64,000 nucleotides of DNA from Nocardia puris (lineage in GTDB: Bacteria > Actinomycetota > Actinomycetes > Mycobacteriales > Mycobacteriaceae), in NCBI RefSeq assembly GCF_003315035.1, contig NZ_QNRE01000004.1:434001-498000 (forward strand), given 5' to 3'. This document shows positions 21,817 to 30,862 of this stretch, in pieces; within the stretch, counting starts at the first letter, position 1, and every line of letters begins with the position of its first letter. Under the pieces are notes generated by a model. The model was not told the DNA's origin, did not search any database, and worked only from the letters and a program-made list of their open reading frames with translations. Both the position numbers and the translations under genes were made by a program.

Positions 21817-23775
21817 CTACAGCGTCCGGGTGAGCCGATCGGTGAGGATGTGGGCGAAGCGCGCCGGGTCCTTCAGCTCGCCGCCCTCGGCCAGCACGGC
21901 CGTGCCGTAGAGCAGTTCGGCGGTTTCTGTGAGCTCGGGCACTTTGCCCTCGTCGGCATCGGGCTTGCGCGTGTCGTAGGCGTCGCGCAGGCCGGTGACC
22001 AGCGGGTGGGTCGGGTTGAGCTCGAGAATCCGCTTGGACTCGGGCACGATCTGCCCCGACGCCCGGTACATGCGCTCGAGCATCGGCGTGAAATCGAACG
22101 TGTCGCCGACCAGGCAGGCGGGCGAGGTGGTGAGCCGGTTGGTCAGGCGCACCTGCTTCACGCTGTCCTCGAGCGTCTTGCCCAGCCAGCTCAGCAGCTC
22201 GGCGAAGTCCTTGTCCTGCTGCTCGCGCAGCTTCTCGGACTCCTTCTTCTCCTCCTCGGTCTCCAGATCCACCTCGCCCTTGGCGATGGACTGGAACCGC
22301 TTGCCCTCGAACTCCGGCACCGAGCCGACCCACATCTCGTCGACCGGATCGGTCAGGATCAGCACCTCCAGGCCCTTGGCCTGGAAAGCCTCCAGGTGCG
22401 GGGAGCTCTCCACCTGCTGGCGGGACTCGCCGGTCATGTAGTAGATCGCGTCCTGGCCGTCCTTCATCCGCTCCACGTACTGCGCGAGCGTGGTCAGCTC
22501 CGACTCGGAGTGCGTGGACGCGAACGACGACACCTGCAGCAGCGTCTCGCGGTTGTCGAAGTCCGAGAGCAGGCCCTCCTTGAGGACGCGCCCGAACTCC
22601 TTCCAGAACGTCTGGTACTTGGTCTGGTCCTCGGCGCCCTGCAGGTCCTTGACCGTGGACAGCACCTTTTTCACCAGCCGCTTGCGGATCATCTGGATCT
22701 GGCGGTCCTGCTGCAGGATCTCGCGCGACACGTTCAGCGACAGGTCCTGCGCGTCCACCACACCCTTGACGAACCGCAGGTACTCCGGCATGAGCTCTTC
22801 GCAGTTGTCCATGATGAACACCCGCTTGACGTAGAGCTGCACACCGCGCTTGTGCTCGCGGGTGAACAGGTCGAACGGCGCGTGCGAGGGCAGGAACAGC
22901 AGCGCCTGGTATTCGAAGGTGCCCTCGGCCTTGAGCGGGATGATCTCGAGCGGATCGTCCCACGCGTGCGAGACGTGCTTGTAGAACTCCTTGTACTCCT
23001 CGTCGGAGACCTCGCTCTTGGGCCGTGTCCACAGGGCCTTCTGCGAGTTCAGCGTCTGCGTCTCGACGATCGTCTTCTCTTGCTTCTCCTCGCCCTCACC
23101 CTCGGTGACGGTGCGCTCGACCTCCATGCGGATCGGCCAGGCGATGAAATCGGAGTACTTCTTGACGATCTCGCGGAGCTTCCACTCCTGCGTGTAGTCG
23201 AAGAGGTGGTCGTCGGGGTCGGCGGGCTTGAGGTGCAGCGTCACCGCGGTGCCCTGCGGCGCGTCGGCGACCTCTTCGATGGTGTAGGTCGAGCTGCCCG
23301 CCCCGGCCTCCCAGCGGGTGCCCTCGGACTCGCCCGCCTTGCGGGTGGTCAGGGCGACCTTGTCGGCCACCATGAACGTCGAGTAGAAGCCGATGCCGAA
23401 CTGGCCGATCAGCTCCTCGGCCGCGGCCTCGGACTTCGCGTCGCGCAACTGCCTGCGCAGCTCGGCGGTACCCGACTTGGCCAGGGTGCCGATCAGGTCG
23501 ACGACCTCGGCGCGGGACATGCCGATGCCGTTGTCCCGGACGGTGAGGACCCGGTTGTCGCCGTCGACCTCCAGCGCGATGTGCAGATCGGAGGTGTCGA
23601 CGGCCAGGTCCTTGTCCTGGAAGGACGCCAGCCGCAGCTTGTCCAGCGCGTCGGACGCGTTCGAGATCAGCTCCCGGAGGAAGGTGTCCTTGTTGGAGTA
23701 GACGGAGTGGATCATCAGCTCGAGCAGCTGATGAGTTTCTGCCTGGAACTCGAGTTGTTCGACGTGCTGAGTCAC
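21817..23775 (-). CDS. htpG: Molecular chaperone HtpG (Hsp90)
   Basis: The 652-residue ATP-dependent chaperone is complete. The N-terminal ATP domain has NASDALDKLR and DNGIGM, with GFYSTF further on; the middle and C-terminal dimer domains follow. The start is GTG 23775 (MTQHVEQLEF). A TAACAT hexamer (23782-23787, minus strand) ends six bases upstream, so the transcript is probably leaderless. There is no obvious CIRCE or HAIR element. The nuclease gene upstream ends 15 bases before, so some read-through is possible. Confidence 0.97.
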   Translation of the reverse strand: MTQHVEQLEFQAETHQLLELMIHSVYSNKDTFLRELISNASDALDKLRLASFQDKDLAVDTSDLHIALEVDGDNRVLTVRDNGIGMSRAEVVDLIGTLAKSGTAELRRQLRDAKSEAAAEELIGQFGIGFYSTFMVADKVALTTRKAGESEGTRWEAGAGSSTYTIEEVADAPQGTAVTLHLKPADPDDHLFDYTQEWKLREIVKKYSDFIAWPIRMEVERTVTEGEGEEKQEKTIVETQTLNSQKALWTRPKSEVSDEEYKEFYKHVSHAWDDPLEIIPLKAEGTFEYQALLFLPSHAPFDLFTREHKRGVQLYVKRVFIMDNCEELMPEYLRFVKGVVDAQDLSLNVSREILQQDRQIQMIRKRLVKKVLSTVKDLQGAEDQTKYQTFWKEFGRVLKEGLLSDFDNRETLLQVSSFASTHSESELTTLAQYVERMKDGQDAIYYMTGESRQQVESSPHLEAFQAKGLEVLILTDPVDEMWVGSVPEFEGKRFQSIAKGEVDLETEEEKKESEKLREQQDKDFAELLSWLGKTLEDSVKQVRLTNRLTTSPACLVGDTFDFTPMLERMYRASGQIVPESKRILELNPTHPLVTGLRDAYDTRKPDADEGKVPELTETAELLYGTAVLAEGGELKDPARFAHILTDRLTRTL

Positions 23776-23790
23776 GTCGCGATGTTACCG

Positions 23791-25530
23791 CTACGGGCGC
23801 ACCGCGGAACCGGCGGCGGAGGCGTCCCCGGAGCGCACCCGCGGCGGGTCGCCGAAGTCGGCCAGGGCGGGCACCTCGAGCTCGGCGCAGTGCGGATTCG
23901 GCGTCTTGGGCGCCATCCATTCGCGCAGCACCCAGGTGGCGCGCACATCGTCCTCGTTGTACTCGAACAGGCGGGTGCGCTGGCTCAGGTCGGGGGGCGC
24001 GTCGTAGCCGACGGCCAGCCGGTACCAGCTCATCGACGCCTCGCCGCCGGCCTCGGGATCGCGCCAGGAGAAGCCCGCCACCGGCGCGATCTTCTTGAGG
24101 CCCTTGCCGTTCGGGCAGATGAACTGATCGGTGACGGCCTGGAACATGTCGACCCATTCGGGGCCGTCCACGAAGGCGCGCACCTGCTCGACGGTGGGCA
24201 CGCCGGGCCTGCCCGCGAAACGCTTGGCCGATTCGTAGAGCCATTTGTCCTCGGCCGTGCGCGAATAGCAGTAGGCGGCGAAGGTCTTGCCCGCCGCGAC
24301 GGCCTGGGCGCGCACGGTCATCAGCCAGGTCCAGAACTCGCCGAAGGAGCGGCCCTCGTCCTCGGTGGGCAGCGGATCCCAGGTCACGAACGGGCGGTAC
24401 ACGCCGTCGAGCAGGGTGCCCCACAGGTAGGCGCCGAACTCCTGGAAGCTCTCCAGATCCACGTCCACCTCGACGTCGGCGCGACGCACCCGCACCCGGT
24501 CGAAGCGGCGCACCAGCGGGGCGCCCGCCAGCCACGCCCGCGCGGTGACCACCGCCTCGTCGAACGGGCCGTGCTGCCAGTCCTGCGGGTCGGGGCCCTG
24601 CCAGGCGGCCAGGTCGTCGATGGTGCGCACGCCGTGGCCGCGCAGCACGTCGGCGCGCGAACCCGGCGCCACGACGCTCACGTCACGGTGCTCGATCAGC
24701 CAGGATTCGCAGCTGGGCCCATCCACCCCGCGCGTCCACCACGGGCACTGCCTGCACTCGGGCACCTTGGACGGTTCGGTGGGCAGTTCGCCGCGCACCA
24801 CCGCGATACGGTCGGCGTAGCGGCGGTCGTAGTCGGCCAGGATCGGGGCCACGTCGTGCACCAGGATGCGGTCGAAGTGATAGCCGATCACGCCGCCCAG
24901 CAGCGACGGGCTGGCCAGGCCGCGGCGCTGCAACATCCGGTACAGGTGGGCCAGGCGCTGCTGGTCGCGCGGCTGCTGGCGCAGTTTGCGGGCCGGGTCG
25001 GGGCGCGGGTCCCAGCGGAACAGATCGGAGGTGACGGGGTGGAAGTCGGCGGGTTCGGGACGGCGCGGATCGGTGACCTTGTGGTTCACCACGATGACGG
25101 GGATGTAGCCGCCGCGGTCCAGATCGCGCAGCAGGATCTCCGCGCCGCCGCGCCTGCCGGTGTCGGGTTCCTGCGGCAGCAGCCCGCCCCAGATGCGGTG
25201 TGCCCCTTGTTCACACGCGCGCAGCGTGGCCTCGGCCCGGTCGCCGGCGCGCAGGGCCGGATCGATCACCACCCAGGCCTCGGGCGCGTCGGCCACCAGG
25301 GTCTCGCGCACCTTGTCGCGGTGCGCGGCGGCTGCGTCGCGGCGCTGGCGCACGCCCGGATCCTCGGCGACGCCGCGCACGATCTCGGGATGCGCGGCGT
25401 CCATACGCAATCGGTGCCTGCAGCCGATGAGCGCGCGGGCGTCCAAGAACGCGGTGCGACTCGCACCCGGCCGCGTGTCGGCCGGGTGCCCCTCGTCTCG
25501 ACCCTCGCGGTCGCCGCTGCCCGAATCCAC
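23791..25530 (-). CDS. TM0106-type RecB-like nuclease with RNase H-like C-terminal domain
   Basis: The 579-residue protein resembles the TM0106 family. The N-terminal half has a RecB/Cas4-like nuclease region with VIDP, VVNHKVT and Cys-containing ECRQCPWW, which could hold an Fe-S cluster as in Cas4. The C-terminal half looks like an RNase H/exonuclease fold, with VDVDLESFQEFGAYLWG and a late EYNEDDVRAT. It probably processes DNA in repair; the real substrate is unknown. GTG 25530 is chosen because a CATACT hexamer ends six bases upstream and residues before it look like antisense. There is no nearby cas gene. Confidence 0.7.
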   Translation of the reverse strand: MDSGSGDREGRDEGHPADTRPGASRTAFLDARALIGCRHRLRMDAAHPEIVRGVAEDPGVRQRRDAAAAHRDKVRETLVADAPEAWVVIDPALRAGDRAEATLRACEQGAHRIWGGLLPQEPDTGRRGGAEILLRDLDRGGYIPVIVVNHKVTDPRRPEPADFHPVTSDLFRWDPRPDPARKLRQQPRDQQRLAHLYRMLQRRGLASPSLLGGVIGYHFDRILVHDVAPILADYDRRYADRIAVVRGELPTEPSKVPECRQCPWWTRGVDGPSCESWLIEHRDVSVVAPGSRADVLRGHGVRTIDDLAAWQGPDPQDWQHGPFDEAVVTARAWLAGAPLVRRFDRVRVRRADVEVDVDLESFQEFGAYLWGTLLDGVYRPFVTWDPLPTEDEGRSFGEFWTWLMTVRAQAVAAGKTFAAYCYSRTAEDKWLYESAKRFAGRPGVPTVEQVRAFVDGPEWVDMFQAVTDQFICPNGKGLKKIAPVAGFSWRDPEAGGEASMSWYRLAVGYDAPPDLSQRTRLFEYNEDDVRATWVLREWMAPKTPNPHCAELEVPALADFGDPPRVRSGDASAAGSAVRP

Positions 25531-25674
25531 GTATGCAGTATGGTCCAGACCCCCGACAGGACACGGTGTGCCCTCGCTGCCCGGCGCCCGCACCCGATAA
25601 GGTGGGCGCGAACCGCGTGGTAGACGGCAGACGCTGCGACGCTGCCCACACACAGCATGACGGAGGGCCTTCCG

Positions 25675-26301
25675 ATGGGGTTGTTCACGAAGCGCAAGCG
25701 GCGACCGAGTCGCCGGGCCGAGGCCAAAGCCCTCAAGCACAAGGCGGCGGTCGAGGCCAAACTGCTCGCGAAGAACGACCGCAAGTCCCGCCGCGCCGAG
25801 GCGCGCACCCAGCGCAAGGTGGCCAAGCAGCAGATCGCCACGCTGCAGGCCGAGGAGAAGGCCGCGCTCAAGGCGGCCGCCAAGGCCGAGCGGGACCCGT
25901 TCAGCGCGAGCCAGGTGCGCAAGTACATCGGCGTGGCCCGGGTGCTGGTGCCGGTGCTCGCGCCGCTGGCCTACCGGGGCGCCACCTTCGTGCGCGGGCA
26001 GCTCGACACCCGCCGCGCGCATCAGCTGGGCGTCGGCGTCGATCAGCTCGGCGACTTCGCCGGGCACGGCGGCAAGTTGCAGGCGCGCATCGCCAACACC
26101 GAGGCCGCGCTGGGCAAGCTGGAGAGCCCCGACACGCAGAAGTTCGTGGCCACCACCCGCGAGCGCCTGGGCAGCCTGGACGCCGCGGTGCGCACCGCCG
26201 AGCAGATGCCCGCCACCCGCAGGCGCGCGGTGCACACCTCCATCTCGCACGAGCTGTCCGGCATCGAAGCCGATGTGCTGGCGCGCCTCGGCGTGAACTG
26301 A
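25675..26301 (+). CDS. DUF6474 family protein
   Basis: The 208-residue protein starts with an Arg/Lys-rich stretch (MGLFTKRKRRPSRRAE). A charged coiled coil (about 15-85) follows, then one hydrophobic helix (VARVLVPVLAPLAYRG) and helical C-terminal sequence. This fits the actinobacterial DUF6474 family of unknown function; a membrane-associated, helical protein is likely. ATG 25675 has ggaggg seven bases upstream, better than the in-frame ATG at 25657. The next gene begins 6 bases after its stop. Confidence 0.75.
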   Translation: MGLFTKRKRRPSRRAEAKALKHKAAVEAKLLAKNDRKSRRAEARTQRKVAKQQIATLQAEEKAALKAAAKAERDPFSASQVRKYIGVARVLVPVLAPLAYRGATFVRGQLDTRRAHQLGVGVDQLGDFAGHGGKLQARIANTEAALGKLESPDTQKFVATTRERLGSLDAAVRTAEQMPATRRRAVHTSISHELSGIEADVLARLGVN

Positions 26302-26307
26302 GTCCGG

Positions 26308-26925
26308 ATGTCTGTCGATCGGGGCACCGGCCCGCCGCGCGGCGGCGCGGCCGGTGCGCTGGTCGGCGGGCTCGCGGTCGCGGCCCACGGCGCGCCGGGC
26401 GGCGGCTACCCCGATTCGGCGGAATTCGCCCTGCTACTGGCGGTTTCGGTAGTCGCCGGGTGCGCGGCGGCGGGGCGTGGTTCCCGTCCTGTGGTGGGTG
26501 CCGGCTTGTCCCGAGCCGGTGGCACTTTCGCGCGGACGCCCTCGAATGCCCTTGCCGGGGGCGGGTTCCGGTTGCTGGCGGTGCTCGGGCTCGGTCAAGC
26601 GGCCGGGCACGTTGTGCTCGGGGGAATGACCGGTCACGCCGGCGGGGGCTCGCATGTGGCGCAGACCAGTTCGTCTATGGCGGGTCTAGTGCCCGGCGGG
26701 TGGATGCTTTTCGCGCACATCGTCGCGACATTCGTCTGCGCGCTGCTGATCCTCGCGGCGGAGCGGTTCTACGGGCTCGTATCGAGCGTCATCCGTGCCG
26801 TGCGATACGCGCCCCGCACACCTCTCGTCGCTGAACCCCCGCTGCGTTCCCGGCGCGGTGCGAGCTTCTATGTCCATCTTCCGAAGGTCTCGACAGGTCC
26901 GCGCGCGCCGCCCGCGTGCGTGTGA
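26308..26925 (+). CDS. Multi-pass membrane protein of the copper cluster, unknown function
   Basis: The 205-residue protein has about four hydrophobic segments and a His-containing stretch (GHVVLGGMTGHAGGGSH) between the middle helices that could bind metal. The C-terminal tail is basic. It stands directly before ycnI-copC-copD, which suggests a role in copper handling, but I cannot assign a named family. The start ATG 26308 follows the previous stop closely, and no strong ribosome site is visible. Confidence 0.6.
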   Translation: MSVDRGTGPPRGGAAGALVGGLAVAAHGAPGGGYPDSAEFALLLAVSVVAGCAAAGRGSRPVVGAGLSRAGGTFARTPSNALAGGGFRLLAVLGLGQAAGHVVLGGMTGHAGGGSHVAQTSSSMAGLVPGGWMLFAHIVATFVCALLILAAERFYGLVSSVIRAVRYAPRTPLVAEPPLRSRRGASFYVHLPKVSTGPRAPPACV

Positions 26926-26965
26926 ATCCCTCCACGAAACCCCCTCGGACAGAAAGACATTCCCT

Positions 26966-27631
26966 ATGCGCACAGCGCTTTCGCGCGCCTGTGGCGCGGC
27001 GGCCTTGGCCGCCACCGCCACCCTGTTCACCGCGGGCACGGCCGCCGCCCACATCACCGCCGACGCGCCCGGCGCCACCCAGGGCGGGTATGCGTTCGTC
27101 ACCTTCCGGGTGCCCAACGAGTCGCCCACCGACGCCGCCACCACCGAGGTCACCGTGACGGTGCCCAACCTGCGCAGCGCCTACACCCAGCCGGTGCCCG
27201 GCTGGAGCGCCCGCGTGGACCGCAACGACAAGAACGAGATCGTCGCCGTCACCTGGACCGCCGAACCCGGCGCGCCCGGCATCACCGACGGCCAGTTCCA
27301 GGGCTTCACGGTCGCGTTCGGCCCGATGCCGCAGCAGGAGCGCGTCGAGTTCCCGGCCAAGCAGGTCTACAGCGACGGCAAGGTCGTCGACTGGAACCAG
27401 AGCGACGCCGACGGCAAGCTGGTGCCCGCCCCCGCGCCGAGCATCACCCTGGCCGCCGGTTCCGGCGAGCACTCCGACGGGCACGGCGTCGACGCCTCGG
27501 CGGCCGACACCGGCGCCGACGCCGCGGACGAGTCCGACGACACCGCCCGCTGGCTGGGCGGCGCGGGCCTGGCGCTCGGACTGTTCGCCGTCGCGCTCGG
27601 CCTCGGCAACCTGATCCGGCGGCGGTCGTGA
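26966..27631 (+). CDS. YcnI family (DUF1775) copper-binding protein
   Basis: The 221-residue exported protein has a signal peptide ending at AAAH, so the mature chain begins with His. In YcnI proteins this N-terminal His makes a mono-histidine brace for Cu(II). The DUF1775 fold follows, with VPNESPT, PGWSARVD, VTWTA and a late VDW. A C-terminal helix and Arg-rich end (LIRRRS) anchor it to the membrane, and a His/Asp-rich linker (GEHSDGHGVD) precedes that helix. ATG 26966 gives the proper signal peptide. Its stop overlaps the copC start (TGATG), so translation is coupled. Confidence 0.88.
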   Translation: MRTALSRACGAAALAATATLFTAGTAAAHITADAPGATQGGYAFVTFRVPNESPTDAATTEVTVTVPNLRSAYTQPVPGWSARVDRNDKNEIVAVTWTAEPGAPGITDGQFQGFTVAFGPMPQQERVEFPAKQVYSDGKVVDWNQSDADGKLVPAPAPSITLAAGSGEHSDGHGVDASAADTGADAADESDDTARWLGGAGLALGLFAVALGLGNLIRRRS

Positions 27632-28164
27632 TGCGCCGCGCGCTCGTCGCGGTCCTGCTCGCGCTGGGCTTCGGGCTCGCCGCGACCGGCGTCGCCGCCG
27701 CGCATTCGGCGGTGGTCGGCAGCGTGCCGGAGGAGGGCGAGGCGATCCGGGTGGGTCCCGAGTGGGCCAGCGTGACGTTCAACGAGGAGATCCAGCCGAG
27801 CTTCCCGTCGCTCACCGTGGTCGGGCCCGACGAGAACCTGTGGTCCAAGGGCGAGCCGGTGGTCGAGGGCCGCACCGTCAAGGTGGCCGTCGGCGCGCTC
27901 GGTCCCACGGGTGAGTACCGCCTCGCGTACCGGGTGACCTCGGCCGACGGGCACGTGGTCGGCGGCTACCGGGTGTTCACGCTGACCGAGCAGGGGACCG
28001 GCACCCCCGGCCCGCGCGCCGACGGCCGCACCGACGAGGCCCAGGGCGGCGGCGACTCCGGCGGCATCCCGGTGTGGGTGTTCGTGCTCGGCGGCGTGGT
28101 GCTGTTCGGCGCCGGTCTGGCGGTGGCCCTGTTCGGGTTCAGCGGTGGGACGAAGAAGCGCTGA
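27631..28164 (+). CDS. copC: CopC domain copper-binding protein
   Basis: The 177-residue protein has a signal peptide (to AAA), a mature N-terminal His (HSAVVGSVP), and the CopC beta-barrel with TFNEEIQ and SADGHVVGG, whose His completes the Cu(II) site. A C-terminal membrane helix anchors it. CopC passes copper to CopD for import or supplies periplasmic copper. The start ATG overlaps the ycnI stop. A GTG three bases earlier would add one residue. The copD frame begins inside its 3' end. Confidence 0.9.
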   Translation: MRRALVAVLLALGFGLAATGVAAAHSAVVGSVPEEGEAIRVGPEWASVTFNEEIQPSFPSLTVVGPDENLWSKGEPVVEGRTVKVAVGALGPTGEYRLAYRVTSADGHVVGGYRVFTLTEQGTGTPGPRADGRTDEAQGGGDSGGIPVWVFVLGGVVLFGAGLAVALFGFSGGTKKR

Positions 28165-29110
28165 GGACCGCGGTCCGTCGCGGCGTCCGACGACCGGCGG
28201 CCGGGACGCGGGCGCACTGCTGCTCGTCGTCCCGGCCGGGCTGCTCGGCGTAGTCGCCGCGTGGTTGCTGACAGCGCCGGGCCCGCTGCCCGCCGAGGCG
28301 ATCGTGCGCGTGCTCGCGGACTGCGCGGGCGCGACCGTCTTCGGGCTGGCCGCGCTGCCCCGGCTGCACGACCGGCTCGCGCCGCCCTGGCGGCTGCTCG
28401 CGGCGCTGGCCGCGCTGTGGTGCGCGACCGAGTTCGCGGTGCTGGTGTTCGAGGCGGCCGAGGTGGTCGGCGTGCCCGCGCGCAGGCTGGGCGCGGGCGA
28501 GTTCGGCACCTTCCTCACCGAGCTCAGCGGCGGGCAGGTCGGCATCGCCATCCTGATCGGCACGGGCGCCATCGCCTGCTACGCCGCGCTGGCCTTCCGC
28601 GAAAAGGTCGACGCCGCACCGGATCTGGTGCTGGTGTTCGCCGCCGTCGCGCTCACCCTGCGCCCCGTCACCGGGCACATGTCGCAGCAGGCGTTCGGGT
28701 CGGTGCTGGCCGCCACCCACGCGCTGGCGGCCGCCGCCTGGTTCGGTCTGCTCGCGGCGCTGGCGCTGGTGGTGCGTTCGCGCGGCGGCTGGGCGGCCGC
28801 GCTGCCGAGGTACTCGGCGGTGGCGCTGCCGCTGGTCGGTGTGGTGGGGGTGACCGGGCTGGTCAACGGGCTGGTGCGCGTGGGCGGGGTGCACGCGCTG
28901 GTCGACACCGGCTACGGCCGCATCCTGCTGGCCAAAGCGGCGGTGCTGGCGGCCCTGCTCGCGCTGGGTTGGTGGTGGCGGCGCGACTGGGTGCGCCGCG
29001 CTGCCGACCACCGGATGGATGCCGGAGATTCGCTGCGCCGGGCCGTGCTGGAGGTGACGGTGATGGCGGTGGCGTTCGGCCTGGCGGCCGCGCTCGCCGT
29101 CACGGCGTGA
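28145..29110 (+). CDS. copD: CopD domain copper transport protein
   Basis: The 321-residue protein has eight or so membrane helices and a CopD domain. Conserved His occur in TGHMSQ, ATHALAAAAWFG and GGVHALVDTGYGR, typical of CopD. It is likely the membrane partner of CopC. GTG 28145 lies 20 bases inside copC, giving coupled translation. Together with ycnI and copC it forms a copper uptake or assembly cassette; no copper P-type ATPase or CsoR gene is seen nearby. Confidence 0.87.
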   Translation: MGRRSAEDRGPSRRPTTGGRDAGALLLVVPAGLLGVVAAWLLTAPGPLPAEAIVRVLADCAGATVFGLAALPRLHDRLAPPWRLLAALAALWCATEFAVLVFEAAEVVGVPARRLGAGEFGTFLTELSGGQVGIAILIGTGAIACYAALAFREKVDAAPDLVLVFAAVALTLRPVTGHMSQQAFGSVLAATHALAAAAWFGLLAALALVVRSRGGWAAALPRYSAVALPLVGVVGVTGLVNGLVRVGGVHALVDTGYGRILLAKAAVLAALLALGWWWRRDWVRRAADHRMDAGDSLRRAVLEVTVMAVAFGLAAALAVTA

Positions 29111-29146
29111 CCCGCGGCCGGTCGCGCACCGGTTAAGGTGGGCGCC

Positions 29147-29602
29147 ATGACCGAAGTGAAGATCGTCGCGGACTGCGCCGCCTCGGCCGAGTCCGCGTTC
29201 GAGTACGTCAACGACTACCGGAATCTGCCGAACTATTTCCACGGCATCCAGTCCTTCACCCCGGTCACCGAGCAGACCGAAGGCGTCGGCGCCGCGTTCG
29301 ACGGCCACATGAAGCTGGGCCCGGCCTCGCTGCACTCCCGCGTCGAGGTGGTGCGCTGGGAGAAGAACTTCGCCATCGCGATCAAGTCCATCAAGGGCTT
29401 CGAGATCGAGTCGACCTTCCTGTTCCACCCCAAGACCGACGCCCTGTCCACGGTCGACGCCATCGTCGACTACCGGGTGCCGGGCGGACTGGCGGGCAAG
29501 GCGCTGGGCCGGACCATCGAGCCGTTCGTGAAGATCGCGGTGAAGCACACCACCGACAACCTGATCAAGCAGATCGCCGAATTCCACGCCGCGCGCGGCT
29601 GA
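29147..29602 (+). CDS. SRPBCC family protein (polyketide-cyclase/START-like)
   Basis: The 151-residue protein has the SRPBCC helix-grip fold pattern: an N-terminal strand (TEVKIVADC), AFEYVNDYRNLPNYF, and a long C-terminal helix (VKHTTDNLIKQIAEFH). Such proteins bind hydrophobic ligands in a central cavity; no function can be given. A TAAGGT hexamer at 29134-29139 ends seven bases before ATG 29147, so the mRNA is probably leaderless. Confidence 0.8.
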   Translation: MTEVKIVADCAASAESAFEYVNDYRNLPNYFHGIQSFTPVTEQTEGVGAAFDGHMKLGPASLHSRVEVVRWEKNFAIAIKSIKGFEIESTFLFHPKTDALSTVDAIVDYRVPGGLAGKALGRTIEPFVKIAVKHTTDNLIKQIAEFHAARG

Positions 29603-29637
29603 CCCACGCCGGCCCGGCCGGTGGGATCATGGCAGTC

Positions 29638-30018
29638 ATGAGCGAGCGCACCACCCCGACCTTCGTCCAACGGGTCGGCTACATCTGGGGTCGCACCCTG
29701 CCCCCGTCGATGTCGGACTGGGTGCTCGCGGATCTCACCGGGCCGGGCGCCACGCGCCGCTACCTGCTGCGCATCCTCGTCCCGATCATCCCGCTGCTGT
29801 GCGTGTTCCTGCTGCTGCCGGGCCCGCTGTGGATGGGGCTGGCCATGATGGCCCTGCTGTACCTGCCCCTGATCTACTTCACCGTCGCGCTGACCTACGT
29901 CTTCCGCCGCCACCGCCTCCTGAAGCACGGCCTCGACCCGGCCCTGGCCGACGCGGGCGCCCGCGCTCGCGCCGCCGACACCCGCCTGGACTACGAACGC
30001 CGCCACGGCCGGGCCTGA
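29638..30018 (+). CDS. DUF5313 family membrane protein
   Basis: The protein of 126 residues matches the actinobacterial DUF5313 pattern: a Tyr/Trp-containing N-terminus ([17 protein letters not shown]), then two closely spaced membrane helices (about 50-70 and 73-95), and a basic helical tail. Function is unknown. ATG 29638 (MSERTT) agrees with the family; ATG 29629, three codons earlier, is the alternative. Confidence 0.72.
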   Translation: MSERTTPTFVQRVGYIWGRTLPPSMSDWVLADLTGPGATRRYLLRILVPIIPLLCVFLLLPGPLWMGLAMMALLYLPLIYFTVALTYVFRRHRLLKHGLDPALADAGARARAADTRLDYERRHGRA

Positions 30019-30097
30019 ACCGCGCCGGAGCGACCCGGATCACACCTGGTCACCCACCGGAACCGCGGGGTGGGCCGGGCGTCCTAAGCTGACAGCC

Positions 30098-30583
30098 GTG
30101 ACCGAATCAGTGAACGTTGCCACCGCCGATCTGGCCGATGAGATCGGCCCCGAGATCCGCAGCTGCGATACGCAGTTCATCCAGTTCGGCGGACGCGAGG
30201 TGTTCTCCGGGCGGATCACCACGATCCGCTGCTTCCAGGACAACCTGCTGGTCAAGCAGACGCTGAGCGAGCCGGGCGAGGGCAAGGTGCTGGTGGTCGA
30301 CGGCGGCGCGAGCGTGCACACCGCCTTGGTCGGCGACATCATCGCCGGGCGCGGCGTGGACAACGGCTGGGCCGGCGTGATCGTCAACGGCGCGGTGCGC
30401 GATTCGGCGATCCTGCGCACCCTCGACATCGGCGTGAAGGCGCTGGGCACCAACCCGCGCAAGAGCACCCAGACCGGCAGCGGCGAACGCGACGTGCCGG
30501 TGGAGTTCGGCGGCGTCACCTTCGTCCCCGGCGAGGTGCTCTACAGCGACCACGACGGCGTCGTCGTGCGCGCCGAGGACTGA
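30098..30583 (+). CDS. rraA: RraA family protein (ribonuclease E regulator-like / HMG aldolase fold)
   Basis: The 161-residue protein corresponds to M. tuberculosis Rv3853, once called MenG. It shows the RraA core, with [20 protein letters not shown] and SDHDGVVV. RraA proteins inhibit RNase E in some bacteria, and others are aldolases; RNA-degradosome control is inferred. A TAAGCT hexamer (30085-30090) ends seven bases before GTG 30098, so the transcript is probably leaderless. It is convergent with the S4 gene, one base between stops. Confidence 0.88.
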   Translation: MTESVNVATADLADEIGPEIRSCDTQFIQFGGREVFSGRITTIRCFQDNLLVKQTLSEPGEGKVLVVDGGASVHTALVGDIIAGRGVDNGWAGVIVNGAVRDSAILRTLDIGVKALGTNPRKSTQTGSGERDVPVEFGGVTFVPGEVLYSDHDGVVVRAED

Positions 30584-30584
30584 G

Positions 30585-30806
30585 TCAGCCCGCGGCCACC
30601 CGCACCTTGTGACCGGCGAGGACGACCACGTCACCGGCGTGCAACTGCCGCCCGCGACGTAGTTCGACCTCGTCGTTCACGCGCACCAGTCCCGAGGCGA
30701 TCACCGTCTTGGCCTCCGAACCGGAATCGATCAGGTTGGCCAGCTTCAGGAACTGCCCCAGCCGAATCGCGTCGTCATCGATCGGCACATCGATTGGTTC
30801 CGACAT
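30585..30806 (-). CDS. Small RNA-binding S4 domain protein
   Basis: The 73-residue protein is almost entirely an S4 domain: IRLGQFLKLANLIDSGSEAK, VIASGLVRVNDEVE, and the basic end RRGRQLHAGDVVVL. It resembles YbcJ/RqcP-type single S4 proteins that bind structured RNA or the ribosome. The start ATG 30806 (MSEPIDVP) is preceded by a G-rich site (gggggt); the longer frame upstream has no coding character. Confidence 0.82.
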   Translation of the reverse strand: MSEPIDVPIDDDAIRLGQFLKLANLIDSGSEAKTVIASGLVRVNDEVELRRGRQLHAGDVVVLAGHKVRVAAG

Positions 30807-30862
30807 ACCCCCATCCTCGCCCCAGGACGGTGTGAACACCAAAACCCGGGTGGCCTGCCCTG

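Noticed and set aside
23791..25530. Cas4 of a CRISPR system
   Set aside because: The Cas4/RecB likeness is general; there is no repeat array or other cas gene in the window.
21709..25623. A 1,304-codon plus-strand frame
   Set aside because: It is antisense to htpG and the TM0106-type nuclease, which have clear motifs.
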